From: Bifidobacterium choladohabitans
GTDB taxonomy: Bacteria; Actinomycetota; Actinomycetes; Actinomycetales; Bifidobacteriaceae
DNA length: 64,000 nt
Assembly (NCBI RefSeq): GCF_016102005.1
Contig: NZ_JACFPL010000001.1
Span: 558,001 to 622,000, forward strand
Direction: 5' to 3'
Shown here: positions 19,312 through 29,646 of the stretch, piece after piece
Layout: each line of letters begins with the position of its first letter
How positions within the stretch are numbered: position 1 is the stretch's first letter
The notes under the pieces: generated by a model
Database searches by the model: none
Seen by the model: only the letters and a program-made list of their open reading frames with translations
What the model was told of the DNA's origin: nothing
Position numbers and translations under genes: made by a program

Positions 19312-20410
19312 CTATTCTTACTACCGCATTTCGAGTTTAGAGCGGCTGGTGGCCTTTATGCAATGAAGTGGAACTTGAGGTAGCTCTATCGAGTCAATAT
19401 TGCATCGTTTATGTATCCGGCGGCTGTGATTCTAGCTGTGATAGATGTGCAAGAAGCTAGAGGTGCTACTTCTAGCAGAACAAGACGAATAGGGCGTGGG
19501 GAGGGGGGGGGGCATGCCGTTAGGCGCTGTGAGCTAAGTTCAAGCTGTTTAGTAGCTTATGCTGTCTCCGAAACTATTCGGATGGGCTGGAAGTCGGAAA
19601 CGAACAACAATGGAATTGTCAGCCGTGGCAACAATCCGCTCGGCTACGTCTCAAACATGCTGCAAAACAAGCTTTCTGCAGATATTCTACTGAACGAGGC
19701 AACATCGGGTGTCCTGAATGACACCATCAAGGGCGCGAATGTAATTCGCAAGCTCGGCCGCACGCATCCGCGTTAGACGGAACAATTCGTATCGATACGC
19801 ATGTCCTTTAATCTGATTTAAAAGTACACTGTCTGTAGAATCGTAAAGCACCGTGCCATAGTTTGTTTACCAGATTAAAAGCGAGCTGTTTTGAGACTTC
19901 CACTAAAAGCCTGAGGGCTTAGCGAACCGAAGAAGCACATTACAACAAGGACGGTGGAACACCTTCACTCAACTGGAGCATTCCATCGCAACCATCAACT
20001 TGAGTTCGCCTACTTCTTTAAGGCCATGCTGCCTTAGATCCGTCATATAGCGCCCAAGGAACATCAAAGCCGGTAAGGAAGGTAATATGCGTTTTCGTTC
20101 CCAGCACCGAAGCCCCGCCAACCAAAGGTGAGTTTCTCATCAGACATTGGTCTGAACAACAGCTCTATTAGGTGTATAAAAGATTATACAGTCAATATGA
20201 TTTCTCAGACGTTATATGTATGCTCAATATGAAATTGGTTTTTACTTGTACAAACTCTTCGACCTTTCTGTAAACAAGCTGTTTTAGGTATATACAAGCA
20301 TTTCAACATACACAAACATTATTATAACTAAGAGTATTATAAGCAGAGTGTTTAGCATCGATTGTTTAGAAGCTATTCCATTCAGCTTATTGAAGGATAG
20401 GGTTGATAAC
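19312..20410. other. Gene-poor AT-rich stretch with a run of ten G
   Basis: A frame of 121 codons (19411-19776) spans a G10 tract at 19503-19512. Its second half (GNNPLGYVSNMLQNKLSADI...) looks like a protein fragment, but there is no ribosome binding site and no family match. The rest shows scattered remnants without a coding frame. Confidence 0.35.
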
Positions 20411-21343
20411 ATGTCTTCTAATAAACATAATGCAACCACCGAACGTAAGGCGCGCTTAGGAGCAATTGCACAATGGGCAAAAGTAGGGGTACTAAAACCA
20501 CGCGAGCTGTTTTCAATTGAAGAAATATTCATGAAAAGAGTTGAGGCGAAGACCAACACCTTTTTCAAACCCATACAAATCGGCGAGCTCAATTCGGTTG
20601 AGTTCAATCGACAACTGAGTTATCTGATCGATGCCTTTGATTCTCTTCCGGGACGAGTCGATATCGCTTTCGATTCAACGTGGAAAGCATTCGAACTCGA
20701 AACTAGAGAATTTGCTCCGCGACAAAACATTACCGATCGCCTTAGAACTATTGTCGAAGCTGTAGATAAAGATGTTATTGATTTGATTTGCTCGAACTTT
20801 CCTGTTCAATCATGCGAATACCTTTACAAACGACTTATCTCTGACGTCGTGGATAAAAACGTAAATTATGGTCTTAAAAATAGAATAAACTACTCAAAAA
20901 ATAATCAACAAATTTGCCAACTTTTAGAGCATTTAGAATTACAATATAAGAAAGGTTCTAGTGTAACACGCAGAAATGGTGCTCTACTAATTCGCCGAGC
21001 ATTAGAAGGTGAGCAGCTCAAGTTAGCGAACAGCTCGGGTGTTACTTTTGTTACCTTGGGCAGCAATTCGAAGGCACAAATCCTTATTTCGCTCTTCCTG
21101 TATACTGCCAGGAACGAAAGAGTCCACGGTTCTACTTTTTCACCCTTTATCAGTAGTGCGGCAAGCCTCCGCACATACACGCATCCTTACTTTGCATTCC
21201 TTGCGACCTATTATCTGCTAATATCTCTTTGGAAAATAAAACATCCTCAAGTGCTGATATTAAACCAAGGCTCAGTGATTACGTCCTTAAAGGAAAATAT
21301 AGAAATAGCAAGAAAGATACTCGGAAGCAACTGGAATAACTAA
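20411..21343 (+). CDS. Hypothetical protein with HEPN-like RNxxxH motif
   Basis: A 310-residue, mostly helical protein of AT-rich codon use. Near the C-terminus, LFLYTARNERVHGST holds R234-N235-x-x-x-H239, the sequence pattern of HEPN-type RNases and of HEPN domains in toxins and abortive-infection proteins. It is followed by a long hydrophobic helix (PYFAFLATYYLLISLWKI). The N-terminal 200 residues match nothing I know. The start is uncertain: ATG 20411 has a GGATAGGG-like sequence in front, and a GTG at 20348 is also in frame. It has no partner gene close by. A defence or toxin role is inference from one motif and from its place in a horizontally acquired stretch. Confidence 0.55.
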   Translation: MSSNKHNATTERKARLGAIAQWAKVGVLKPRELFSIEEIFMKRVEAKTNTFFKPIQIGELNSVEFNRQLSYLIDAFDSLPGRVDIAFDSTWKAFELETREFAPRQNITDRLRTIVEAVDKDVIDLICSNFPVQSCEYLYKRLISDVVDKNVNYGLKNRINYSKNNQQICQLLEHLELQYKKGSSVTRRNGALLIRRALEGEQLKLANSSGVTFVTLGSNSKAQILISLFLYTARNERVHGSTFSPFISSAASLRTYTHPYFAFLATYYLLISLWKIKHPQVLILNQGSVITSLKENIEIARKILGSNWNN

Positions 21344-23329
21344 CCAGCTTGACAATGAGCGAAACTCATTTAGAAAAGGTAACAGTCTAATAAAGCTACT
21401 CTTTTGATTTGTTTATCATAAACCTCCAACAACTGAACAAGTTGCAGATACTATACATCGAGCGCTTTAGTATTTTAATATTACTTTAGTGTTGAGGTAT
21501 TTCATCAGGCAGCAGCTCATAATCTGATATAAACAAACAGTTTCTAACTTATCGGATGTTCTGTCCGTTGGATTATTTTGCTAGAAGCAATCATATGATC
21601 TATGCCGATAACAAGATGCTTGTGTTGCATTTAGCGCTGAATCTTCAACATGGTTATTCTTTTTCTTTCGAAGTACCCCTTGGGTTGGGGGGGGGGCAAT
21701 TCAAAGTTATATTTTAGTCCCTCAAAGTCAAGTCTAGATTAAATGCTCCTGGGGTCATTAACTCCATACACGAGCTATTTAATTTAAGCAAAACTGAGTT
21801 TCCAAAAGTGGCGACGGTGCCTATTCTGTTACAGTTCCACTCGATTTCTCATCTGTACGCAAATTGGTGAACTTTCATTCTATTTAAACCTCTTCCCATA
21901 CCGAGGAACTTCCTTTGTCTTCGACTAAAGCTACCAAAGAGCTTCTTCTCTACAAACAGCAGAATCGGACATTTAACTATTCCCCGAGCATTTGAGTCTC
22001 GAGTAGCGACTACGCACCACGCTCCAGGAATACAACATCCTAAATCAACATTCTAACTATCATGAGAACTGCTCTTCTAATTCTAGATTGTATCTTAAGA
22101 ACATAAAATATCTTATGCTTACCATGATACTTATCAACATGACGCGATGCTTAAGGACCTGAGTAATCTCAGACCAAATACCGAGCCCACTCTTACACCC
22201 CTATAACTTTGCAGAACCATACTGCAGTAATTTTACTATTTTGCTCATCGCTCCTAATTCTTGGACGAACAAAATCGGACGTGCTTTGATAATCTTCCAA
22301 TTTAATGATTTCACCGATCTAGTTCGAATCACTCGATATCTTCTCACGAGTCGCAAGGGTTGTGTCCGGCCAATCCTCACACCTTACTTACAACACAACC
22401 TCATAGACTCTTTGTGTTTGGGAATTAAAGGTATGTTATGGATGCAATCATTTTCAATTTTACTTTTTTAGTAATCGCTAGAGCTGAACCGAAAAATTCG
22501 ACTTCCGCCCAGATAATTTGCAATCTAATTAATCTTCATGACTAGACCATCACATTTTAGTGGATATAAGGACAATGAGAGTTAACGTCTCAAATTATGC
22601 TGAAAGATATTCGCCTGCTTTGGAAGCGTACACAATTAGCTAATTTTGGTATTGTCAAACTTCTGCTTGTATATGATTAGCTGCGCCTTTAATTAGGCTT
22701 TACTCTCCCTGACCTCGAGACGACTACAGCTGATGCAGTAACCCGTGTGTCATTAGTATCAGTTTTACTCAAGGAAACTACATATGTTTGAATTTACATT
22801 CGATAATTTACTCTGAATTACATTACTTAGTCATCCTTCACCTATGAATTCTATTTACACTTAATAGAGCTAGAAAAAATGACCAGTAGCAATAAGCCGA
22901 TTCTGTATTAAAATCAGATAAATTTGTAATTGTATAACGTTCATAATTCACTGCTAATCTATATCTATATGTGAGACCACATTCTTGCAATTCTACCAAC
23001 ACAGCTTTAAATTCGAAATCTAATGCAATCAGAGAACGACTAACGCAGGCTTTTGATCTTTCTCATGCCAGTCTTTGTATACACCGTATACACTCTGACG
23101 AACACAACTTATGAATCGCGTGGACCTGGACTAACCGTTTCAAGCTTTAGTTCTGAGATTATTGACCGTATTCATCCCTTATTGTTTTACCTTTTCCAAA
23201 GATTTACTGTTTTCTCAAATTAGATTCTTATAGACTGCGTGGCGTAACGGTGATAACTACGACAACTCGAACGTAAACTAAAGACAGACTCTACATCCAG
23301 TTCCTTACATGGCTGCACCGTTCAAGTTC
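21344..23329. other. 2-kb AT-rich region without any gene
   Basis: No frame above 76 codons exists on either strand, and none has a ribosome binding site. A G10 tract lies at 21687-21696 and two GTATAC hexamers 3 nt apart occur near 23080-23095. I see no tandem repeats, CRISPR units or clear large RNA fold by eye. It is most likely decayed transferred DNA. Confidence 0.5.
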
Positions 23330-24856
23330 TCAGCTTCCTATGGATTTGGACTTATTTAGTTCGTCGAATTTGGCTTTCATCGTCTCATTGTTTCTGGTCA
23401 GTCTTCGTATGGTTACGTCCTGCGCCTTGTTGTTGGCCAGACGCAGCTGGTTCTCGGAACCCAGTAGGGCGTCCTTGATCTTATTCAGATGGTTGATGGA
23501 TTTGTCAATCTCCTCTACCGCACTCTTGAACTTTTTCGAGGCGATTTCGTAATTGCGGCCGAAGGCACTCTTGAAGGAGTCCAGCTCTTCCTCAAAATGC
23601 GTTATATCGATGTTCTGTGCCTTCATTTCTTCAAGTTCGTTCTTGTATTGCAAAGAGTTCTTGGCGGCATCACGAAGCAGGGTGATTATCGGTATGAAGA
23701 ACTGCGGACGGACGACATACATTTTCGGGTAGCGATAGGAGACATCCACGATACCCGTGTTGTACAGGTCACTGTCAGGCTCCAGCAGGGAGACCATGAT
23801 GGCATACTCGCAGTCCTTCTCCCGTCTGTCCTTGTCGAGCTCCTTGAAAAAGTCCTCGTTCTTATGCTTGGTGGAGGTGGTGTCCGTCTCATTCTTCATC
23901 TCGAACATGATGGACACGATCTCCGTGCCGGAATCATCCTTGTCACGGAAGATGAAGTCGCCCTTGCTGCCCGTACGCGCATCGTTGTCTTTCTCGAAGT
24001 AGGCATTGGGGAAGGCCGTGGACCGCAGTTTATTGAATTCGATCTGGCAATGCTGCTCAAGCGTCTCCCCCACCATCTTGGTGGACAGCTTCGCCTTCAG
24101 ATCACGCAGCCGCTCAATCTGCTCGTCACGATCCTGGATCTGGACCTCGTAACGCTCCTTGAGGGACTTGGCCTCGACCTTGCTCTGCAGCTCAGCCTTG
24201 TCCAGGTTGCTCTTCAACTCTGCTATCTCGGAATCCTTGCCCGCGGCGACCGCCTGCAGCTGCGATTTCAGCTGCTCCTTGGAGAGCTTCTCCTCCGACT
24301 CCTTTTCAAGCCGCAACCTCTCAAGCCTACCCTTGAAATCATCCCTCTCCTTCTCCACCGGAATCAAAGCCTGGGCAAGCTCCTGCTTCTTCTGCAACTC
24401 AAAAGCATCAAGCTGATTCTGCAATTTGACGATCTCGGCCTCTTTGTCCGCAGTCGCCTTTTGCAGCTCGCTTTTGGAATTGGCCTCTGCCAAATCGAGC
24501 GCTTGTTGCTTCTCCGACTCGGCCTTATCCAGTTTGGCACTCAGATCGTCTTTCTCCTTCTCGACCTTCCGCAAGGCTTCTGAAACAGCCAATTCCTTTG
24601 CAGCCTGCTCGGATTCCAGCTTTGCCTGCAGCTCCTGTATCTGGGCATCCTTGGCGCTTTTGGTCTTCTGCAAGGTTTGCTCGGCCTGCGCCTTATCCAG
24701 TTCGCGGATCTTGCTATTCTCACGTTCAGTCTGCTCAAGCCGTTCATGAAGCTGCCTGTCAAAATCCTTATCACGAACCTGCTTCAGGATATCGGCATAT
24801 CCGGCCTCGTCAATGGTGAATGCGGTTCCGCATTTGGGACAAATAATCTCGGGCAT
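23330..24856 (-). CDS. DUF2130 coiled-coil protein with zinc ribbon
   Basis: A 508-residue protein of unknown function. It begins with a short zinc-ribbon-like start (MPEIICPKCGTAFTIDEAGY), goes on with a long charged coiled coil (about 25-260; repeated Lys/Glu/Gln heptads), and ends in a globular DUF2130 domain (about 265-430; GETLEQHCQIEFNKLR, SKGDFIFRD, VSIMFEMKNETD). The CMMFEMK-type Glu/Lys core and the preceding Asp are reminiscent of PD-(D/E)XK nuclease folds; this is inference. ATG 24856 is chosen because AAAAGG stands 6 nt before it. GC content is closer to the core genome than its neighbours. Often such genes travel with mobile DNA. Confidence 0.8.
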   Translation of the reverse strand: MPEIICPKCGTAFTIDEAGYADILKQVRDKDFDRQLHERLEQTERENSKIRELDKAQAEQTLQKTKSAKDAQIQELQAKLESEQAAKELAVSEALRKVEKEKDDLSAKLDKAESEKQQALDLAEANSKSELQKATADKEAEIVKLQNQLDAFELQKKQELAQALIPVEKERDDFKGRLERLRLEKESEEKLSKEQLKSQLQAVAAGKDSEIAELKSNLDKAELQSKVEAKSLKERYEVQIQDRDEQIERLRDLKAKLSTKMVGETLEQHCQIEFNKLRSTAFPNAYFEKDNDARTGSKGDFIFRDKDDSGTEIVSIMFEMKNETDTTSTKHKNEDFFKELDKDRREKDCEYAIMVSLLEPDSDLYNTGIVDVSYRYPKMYVVRPQFFIPIITLLRDAAKNSLQYKNELEEMKAQNIDITHFEEELDSFKSAFGRNYEIASKKFKSAVEEIDKSINHLNKIKDALLGSENQLRLANNKAQDVTIRRLTRNNETMKAKFDELNKSKSIGS

Positions 24857-24981
24857 ATGCAACCTTTTCTGTACGAACCTGTGTAAAAAATTACCCTTGC
24901 TCTAAGCAGTCTCCGCTGAAAGCCGAGTACCTACGATACTTAGACACTTATTAAAACTATATTTGATTTACGTTAATGCCA

Positions 24982-25395
24982 TTACAAGGATTCAATAATC
25001 ATGGACCAGGTGATGATCCTGCGGATTGCGCCGCAAGCTCGGCGATGGTCTCCCGCCTGCCTCGCAGCCTCAAAAGCTGCTGCTACGATGGACTCTTCAA
25101 GGCCAGCCGCCTCAGCAATCCACAGCAGCGAGGCAGCGTTCTCCAATTTGTTATAACAATTTTTTGCACTTTTATTCGGCCTCTGCCGGGAATAGGCACC
25201 CAATCCATGGGTTGCGTTATCTTCAAACCACTGCACCATATGCTGTTTTTCTGTTCTTGCATGCGTATCCGGCGAATTGTGCACCTCGCTAAGGTACCTA
25301 TCGGAATACGGATAATGTGAGCGCTTGAAACGCAACAAATGCGAAAAAGCAGCACAGCTCATATCGTTTCCACTTGCCACGTGAGCCTTCTTCAT
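24982..25395 (-). CDS. Conserved hypothetical protein
   Basis: A 137-residue, mostly helical protein. The C-terminal half looks conserved in type: a segment around VQWFEDNATHGLGAYSR, then YNKLENAASLLWIAEAAGL and ARQAGDHRRACGAIRRII. No function can be given. The start is uncertain: ATG 25395 has a poor ribosome binding site, and a second ATG 12 codons later (MSCAAFSHLL) is possible. It is on the same strand as the DUF2130 gene, 125 nt upstream of it, and could be co-transcribed. Confidence 0.55.
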   Translation of the reverse strand: MKKAHVASGNDMSCAAFSHLLRFKRSHYPYSDRYLSEVHNSPDTHARTEKQHMVQWFEDNATHGLGAYSRQRPNKSAKNCYNKLENAASLLWIAEAAGLEESIVAAAFEAARQAGDHRRACGAIRRIITWSMIIESL

Positions 25396-26136
25396 TAAAG
25401 GTTAACTTCAACTTTTACGTTAATTATATTAGCAGTGAATAATAGCATGTGCCGTTGGCAATTAGTCTGATGGCATTGCTCAGGCCACATCTATGAGACT
25501 GGGAGATGGGTTTGTGCTTACTACCCTATTTCTGGCCGGGTGCGTTTGGGTCACCGGCATTTTCACCAGTGTCACCATAAAACACAATGCAAAGGAAAAT
25601 ACTCTGAGCCCACTTGCCGTGGCTCTTGTAAGTGTCTGGTCGATACAGTACCTTCAGCTCGCACATTGCATTGCGCCTACAAACTTACCCTGCAAAGAGC
25701 AATATATGCGTTCGCGAGTCTGGCATGCTGGACCATTTACATAGGTAGAGCTATAGGAGTTTCTTAGCTCTAGCCTTTTTTGATGTTGACTGATCGCGTG
25801 ACTGTAGAGCTGATCTTTAATTTCGAAGCGGTTTTCATATTAACCCACTTCTCGATAGATGCACATCCTTACTTAAAACGCTATCAAGATCGCCTGAGCG
25901 TGGAGAATAGGTCTCGAACCCATGGTTCATGGATAATTAACCATAGACGAAAACAACAGTAGTTCATTTCAGCTTAATAATATAAGTATTCAGACACAGT
26001 TATTATGCGTTTCCGAGCGATATAGATACGATATAATTGAATTTGCAGAGTTGCACCATCACAACGATTCATAGTGATGTTACAAAAGCACTCGAATGAA
26101 TTCAGCAAATCATAATGGTAAAAAAGGGGCAAAGCA
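25396..26136. other. AT-rich stretch with a possible tRNA 3'-end relic
   Basis: An 83-codon frame at 25493-25744 encodes a hydrophobic N-terminus but has no good ribosome binding site. At 25890-25960 (minus strand) the sequence looks like the variable arm, T arm (ATGGG-TTCGAGA-CCTAT) and 3' acceptor strand of a serine-type tRNA. No matching 5' half is present. Confidence 0.3.
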
Positions 26137-26664
26137 ATGCAACTATTCTCCGTCGATGCACACGTAGAAATAAATGTGCCACCCATCAATCAGCCTTATA
26201 CAAAGCCGTCTCTTGCTATCGATTTCATGACTGAAAACAAAGAGGCCGAAAAGCTAATTACGAACGAATCACCACTTTATGATTCTGGTATGTGTGATGT
26301 AGCTTGGCGAATACATGGTCCGGCTAAAAACGAGACATGCTTTGCACTGTTTCCGGGAAAGGACAATACAATTCGTTCCTCTATTCCTAATAATCCCGAT
26401 ACTCCCAAAACCAGCTATTTCATCAGTCAATCTCTTCCCCAATTGAATACAACTTTAGAAAGCAGAGTGCACTTATTCTCTTATTACGTCTGTCCTAAAA
26501 ATCATCATATCTATTGGTTATACCGTGGAATTTATACCCTGGCGAAGGAATTCAAATCTACTTTGCCCGTTGACCAGAGTACTTCCTCGCTTGATGGAAC
26601 TAAGCTACCCATAAGCGGGAACATTCCCGTATATCTGTCTTTATGGTCAAGCGCGATTGAATGA
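26137..26664 (+). CDS. Hypothetical protein, AT-rich
   Basis: A 175-residue soluble protein (MQLFSVDAHVEINVPPINQP...) with no signal peptide or membrane helix and no recognisable domain. A good Shine-Dalgarno, AAGGGGC, stands 6 nt before the ATG. It contains a WRIHGPAKNETCFALFPGKD segment that looks like the edge of a beta-rich fold. Codon use is AT-rich like its surroundings, consistent with transfer. No neighbour gives a hint of function. Confidence 0.55.
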   Translation: MQLFSVDAHVEINVPPINQPYTKPSLAIDFMTENKEAEKLITNESPLYDSGMCDVAWRIHGPAKNETCFALFPGKDNTIRSSIPNNPDTPKTSYFISQSLPQLNTTLESRVHLFSYYVCPKNHHIYWLYRGIYTLAKEFKSTLPVDQSTSSLDGTKLPISGNIPVYLSLWSSAIE

Positions 26665-26994
26665 TGCAGCAATAACTGAAGCACTATAAAAGTTAAACGA
26701 TGTACTTCCATTACTCTTCTTAACGTGCATTTTGAAAAGCTCGCCTTGACTTTAATGGAAGTACATCAGCATGCTTGCACGGTCGATATCGATAACGCAC
26801 AAACATTGTCAACATCGTAATTTTCAAATTAAACTGGCTCGGAGCGCACCAAAGTAGGCTTCAGCGTTCATCAGGCATAGATCATCTTCCGCTCAGTGAA
26901 CTAAACACTGCATCTATCTCATAAATAGACTTCCACCGACTTGAACTTGCTAGCATGATTGCATCTGCACCGGGAAAAGGCCGAGGGAGCTCAA
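26665..26994. other. Intergenic stretch, no gene
   Basis: GC content rises back towards the core level near 26950. I see no coding frame. The sequence GATGTACTTCCATTA (26700-26714) recurs inverted at about 26753-26767 (TAATGGAAGTACATC), a perfect 15-bp inverted repeat with about 38 nt between the arms; it may be a relic or a stem-loop behind the 26137-26664 gene. Confidence 0.4.
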
Positions 26995-28004
26995 ATGCAG
27001 TACACACAACTGGGCGAAACGGGCATCGACATATCGAGAATCTGCGTGGGGTGCATGAGTTTCGGCAAACCAGGCACCATGCACGACTGGACACTGGATG
27101 AGGGAGGGACTGACGCGGTCGTTGCGCATGCGCTGGATCTGGGCATCACCTTCTTCGATACGGCCAATGGCTACTCTGCTGGGACCAGTGAGGAATATCT
27201 TGGAAAGACGCTTAGAAAGCATACAAGCCGCGACCGGGTGGTCATCACCTCCAAGGTCTATTTCAATGAGGGGCGACTTTCATCCAAGGCCATCCATCGG
27301 GAGATTGATGGGACGCTCAAACGGCTGGGCACCGACTACCTGGACCTCTACATCATCCACATGTTCGACTATGAAACGCCCATCGAGGAGACCACGGAAG
27401 CGCTGAACGATCTGGTCCAGGCTGGCAAGGTACGAGCGCTGGGCGCCTCGGCCATGCACGCCAGCCAGTTTCAGAGGATATGCAGACAGTCGCCCAAGAC
27501 AACGGCTGGGCCCCTTACAGCGCCATGGAAAACCATTACAACCTGCTCTACCGGGAGGACGAAAAGGACCTGATACCCTTCTGCAGAAAGACGAACGTCT
27601 CACTCATGCCCTACAGCCCTCTGGCCGCCGGCCACCTGACACGGCCCACTTGGACCGCTGACACACTGCGCAGCGCCACCGACAAGGTCTCTCGCGGCAA
27701 GTATGACCGGGCCGAAGACAACGACCTGGCCATCATTGACCGCGTACAAAAAGTGGCGGAGCAGCACGATGTTCCTATGGCCCAGGTAGCCATAGCCTGG
27801 CAGTGGGCCAAAGGCGTTGCTTCACCGATCATCGGAGCCACCAAAGCCCGGCACCTTGACGATGCGGCGGCCGCACTGGATTTGAAACTCACACCCGAGG
27901 AAATCACCTCCATGGAGGAGCCCTACCTGCCACATGAGACCGTGGGAGCCATCGACAGCAATCCTCCCCAGGGCGTGGTGTTGCTGGATGCAGAGGAGAA
28001 TTGA
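26995..28004 (+). pseudogene. Aldo/keto reductase, frameshifted
   Basis: An NADPH-dependent oxidoreductase of the YajO/Tas group. The first frame (26995-27573) holds the Asp/Tyr of FFDTANGYSAG, the Lys of VVITSKVYF and the His of YLDLYIIHMFDYETP. The second frame (to 28004) goes on MQTVAQDNGWAPYSAMENHY and ends with the NADP-binding part SPIIGATKARHLDDA. The break is an extra AT in ATATG at 27478-27482, a dinucleotide duplication. All catalytic residues are otherwise present, so the loss is recent, or the site is an assembly error. GAGGGAGCTCAA precedes the ATG. Confidence 0.85.
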
Positions 28005-28451
28005 CTCTGCCAACATCCCTCCGCGTCAGGACTTTCTACGGCAAACGCTTCGAAATCGGCTTCCCCAGCTGTGCGCAGGTCTTACGCACTGCGGAACCAA
28101 CAGCAGTGGCGCCAAACATGGTGCGGACATCTCACTAAGGGTCCGATCCCGCAGGAAACGCGATGAGCCGGAATCTCCGTCCAATGCGCTTTTGTAAGGT
28201 GCAAGGCCATGGCATGTCCTTTCTTCATCAAGTGGAATACGAGACGCCGAAAGGATCAAGATCGCTGACGATGGAAACCAGACCAGACCAGACGGCCTTT
28301 GGCTGGATTCTGAGCGGCAGCTCCGACACTGGTCATGGCAAGGAGAAAGTTTGTTAAATGCAAAAGTTTCTGACAGTTAAAGAGCGAGATACTCGCTCGT
28401 ATCAGTAAGGTCGCAATTGTATGACCCCCTGAAATCTGCCGACGGACTGCT
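28005..28451. other. Intergenic stretch, no gene
   Basis: Short frames on both strands lack ribosome binding sites and family-like sequence. It separates the aldo/keto reductase from the 3' end of the LacI-type gene. Confidence 0.45.
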
Positions 28452-29456
28452 TTACAACGGCATTCTGGTAGAGGCTCGCTGAACCAGCGTGCCCTTGACA
28501 TATTCGATGCCCTGGTGACCTCGGCAGTCCATCATCTCAGCCAGACAGCTGGCCGCTCTGGTGCCGATGGCCTTCAGGTTCAGGTCAACGCTGGTCAGCG
28601 GGGGACGCGAGTTGCCGACAATGACCTGCCGATTGTCAACCCCAACTACCGAAACCCTATCCGGCACGGAGACTTGGCGATCATGCAGGATATCCAGACA
28701 TCCCCGGGCTATCTCGTCGTCGCCGCAAGCCACCCCATCGAAGTCGATGCCCTCATCCAGCAAGCCAACCATGGTGCGACGTCCGGTCTCTTCGTTCCAG
28801 CCCCCATACCGAACCGTACGCACGGGCGCCAACCCATGGCTATCCAGTTCGGCCATCTCGCCCTTGAGTCTCCTGACCGAGGACTGAAAGGCCGGATCGC
28901 CGGCAATCAGCACGATTTTTTTCGATCCTCCCTCGACCAGATGCCGGACCATCAACCGCCCGATATCCTCGTTGTCGGTGACGACCGAGCAGTCATGGGG
29001 ATCCAGGGACGCCTGGTTGGCATAGACAACCGGCACCGGGCAACCGGTCAGCGCTGGCCGCGGATCGGTACGCCATCCGACCATCAGCAGACCTTTGACA
29101 CCATAGGCCAGCAGATTGTCTATGTGATGCTGTTCAAGAGCCGGGTCCCTGCCGGCATTGCAGAGAAAAACAGGAATGGACTCGACCCCGAAGTAGCTTT
29201 CCGCGCCGATCAGGATGGGCATGGAGAATTGGCCGTCCAGGTCCGAAGTGACCAGGCCCACCGACTTGGGCAGGCTGGGAGGTTGGGACTGCTTCTGACG
29301 CTCATTGAGCGAGAAGGAGAGCTCCGCCGCAGCCTTGAACACCTTGGCCCTTGTCGGACCGCTGACCTGTGCGCTGTTGCGCAGCGCCTTGGAGGCCGTG
29401 GACACCGCAACCCCCGCCTTGGCGGCAACGTCGGCCAGCGTCACTTTCTTGCTCAT
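28452..29456 (-). CDS. LacI-family transcriptional regulator
   Basis: A sugar-responsive repressor. The 334-residue protein has the N-terminal LacI helix-turn-helix (VTLADVAAKAGVAVSTASKA, about residues 5-24) with hinge helix, and a periplasmic-binding-protein-like effector domain (PKSVGLVTSDLDG onward; VACGDDEIARGCLDIL). ATG 29456 is chosen because GGGAGGCGATCCG precedes it and the family begins MSKKVTLADVA. It is divergent from the GH115 gene across about 190 nt, so that gene is the likely target; the inducer may be a glucuronic-acid-bearing sugar, which is inference. Confidence 0.93.
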   Translation of the reverse strand: MSKKVTLADVAAKAGVAVSTASKALRNSAQVSGPTRAKVFKAAAELSFSLNERQKQSQPPSLPKSVGLVTSDLDGQFSMPILIGAESYFGVESIPVFLCNAGRDPALEQHHIDNLLAYGVKGLLMVGWRTDPRPALTGCPVPVVYANQASLDPHDCSVVTDNEDIGRLMVRHLVEGGSKKIVLIAGDPAFQSSVRRLKGEMAELDSHGLAPVRTVRYGGWNEETGRRTMVGLLDEGIDFDGVACGDDEIARGCLDILHDRQVSVPDRVSVVGVDNRQVIVGNSRPPLTSVDLNLKAIGTRAASCLAEMMDCRGHQGIEYVKGTLVQRASTRMPL

Positions 29457-29555
29457 CGGATCGCCTCCCGGCTCTGCTGGACTGTGAACGTCTCCAACCA
29501 TGGTAACGGAATAAAGCGGCCATCAGGCCCTCCCGGTCGCATTAGTTTTTCCTCA

Positions 29556-29585
29556 TTGAAAATTTTCCTAATCCGGTGTTAGCCT
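29556..29585 (+). promoter_or_regulatory. Promoter and operator candidate of the GH115 gene
   Basis: TTGAAA (29556-29561) and TAGCCT (29580-29585) are 18 nt apart. The -35 overlaps a perfect palindrome, GAAAATTTTC (29558-29567), which could be a repressor site. If this promoter is right, an ATG at 29590 would be at the transcription start, which supports the start at 29647. Confidence 0.4.
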
Positions 29586-29646
29586 ATGGATGTCCGAACA
29601 CGGGCGGCAGATCATCCGCCTGATCCGCAGACAGTGGGAGCGCCAC

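Noticed and set aside
29590-29646. GH115 start at ATG 29590
   Set aside because: No ribosome binding site, and it lies on the likely transcription start. ATG 29647 has a good Shine-Dalgarno.
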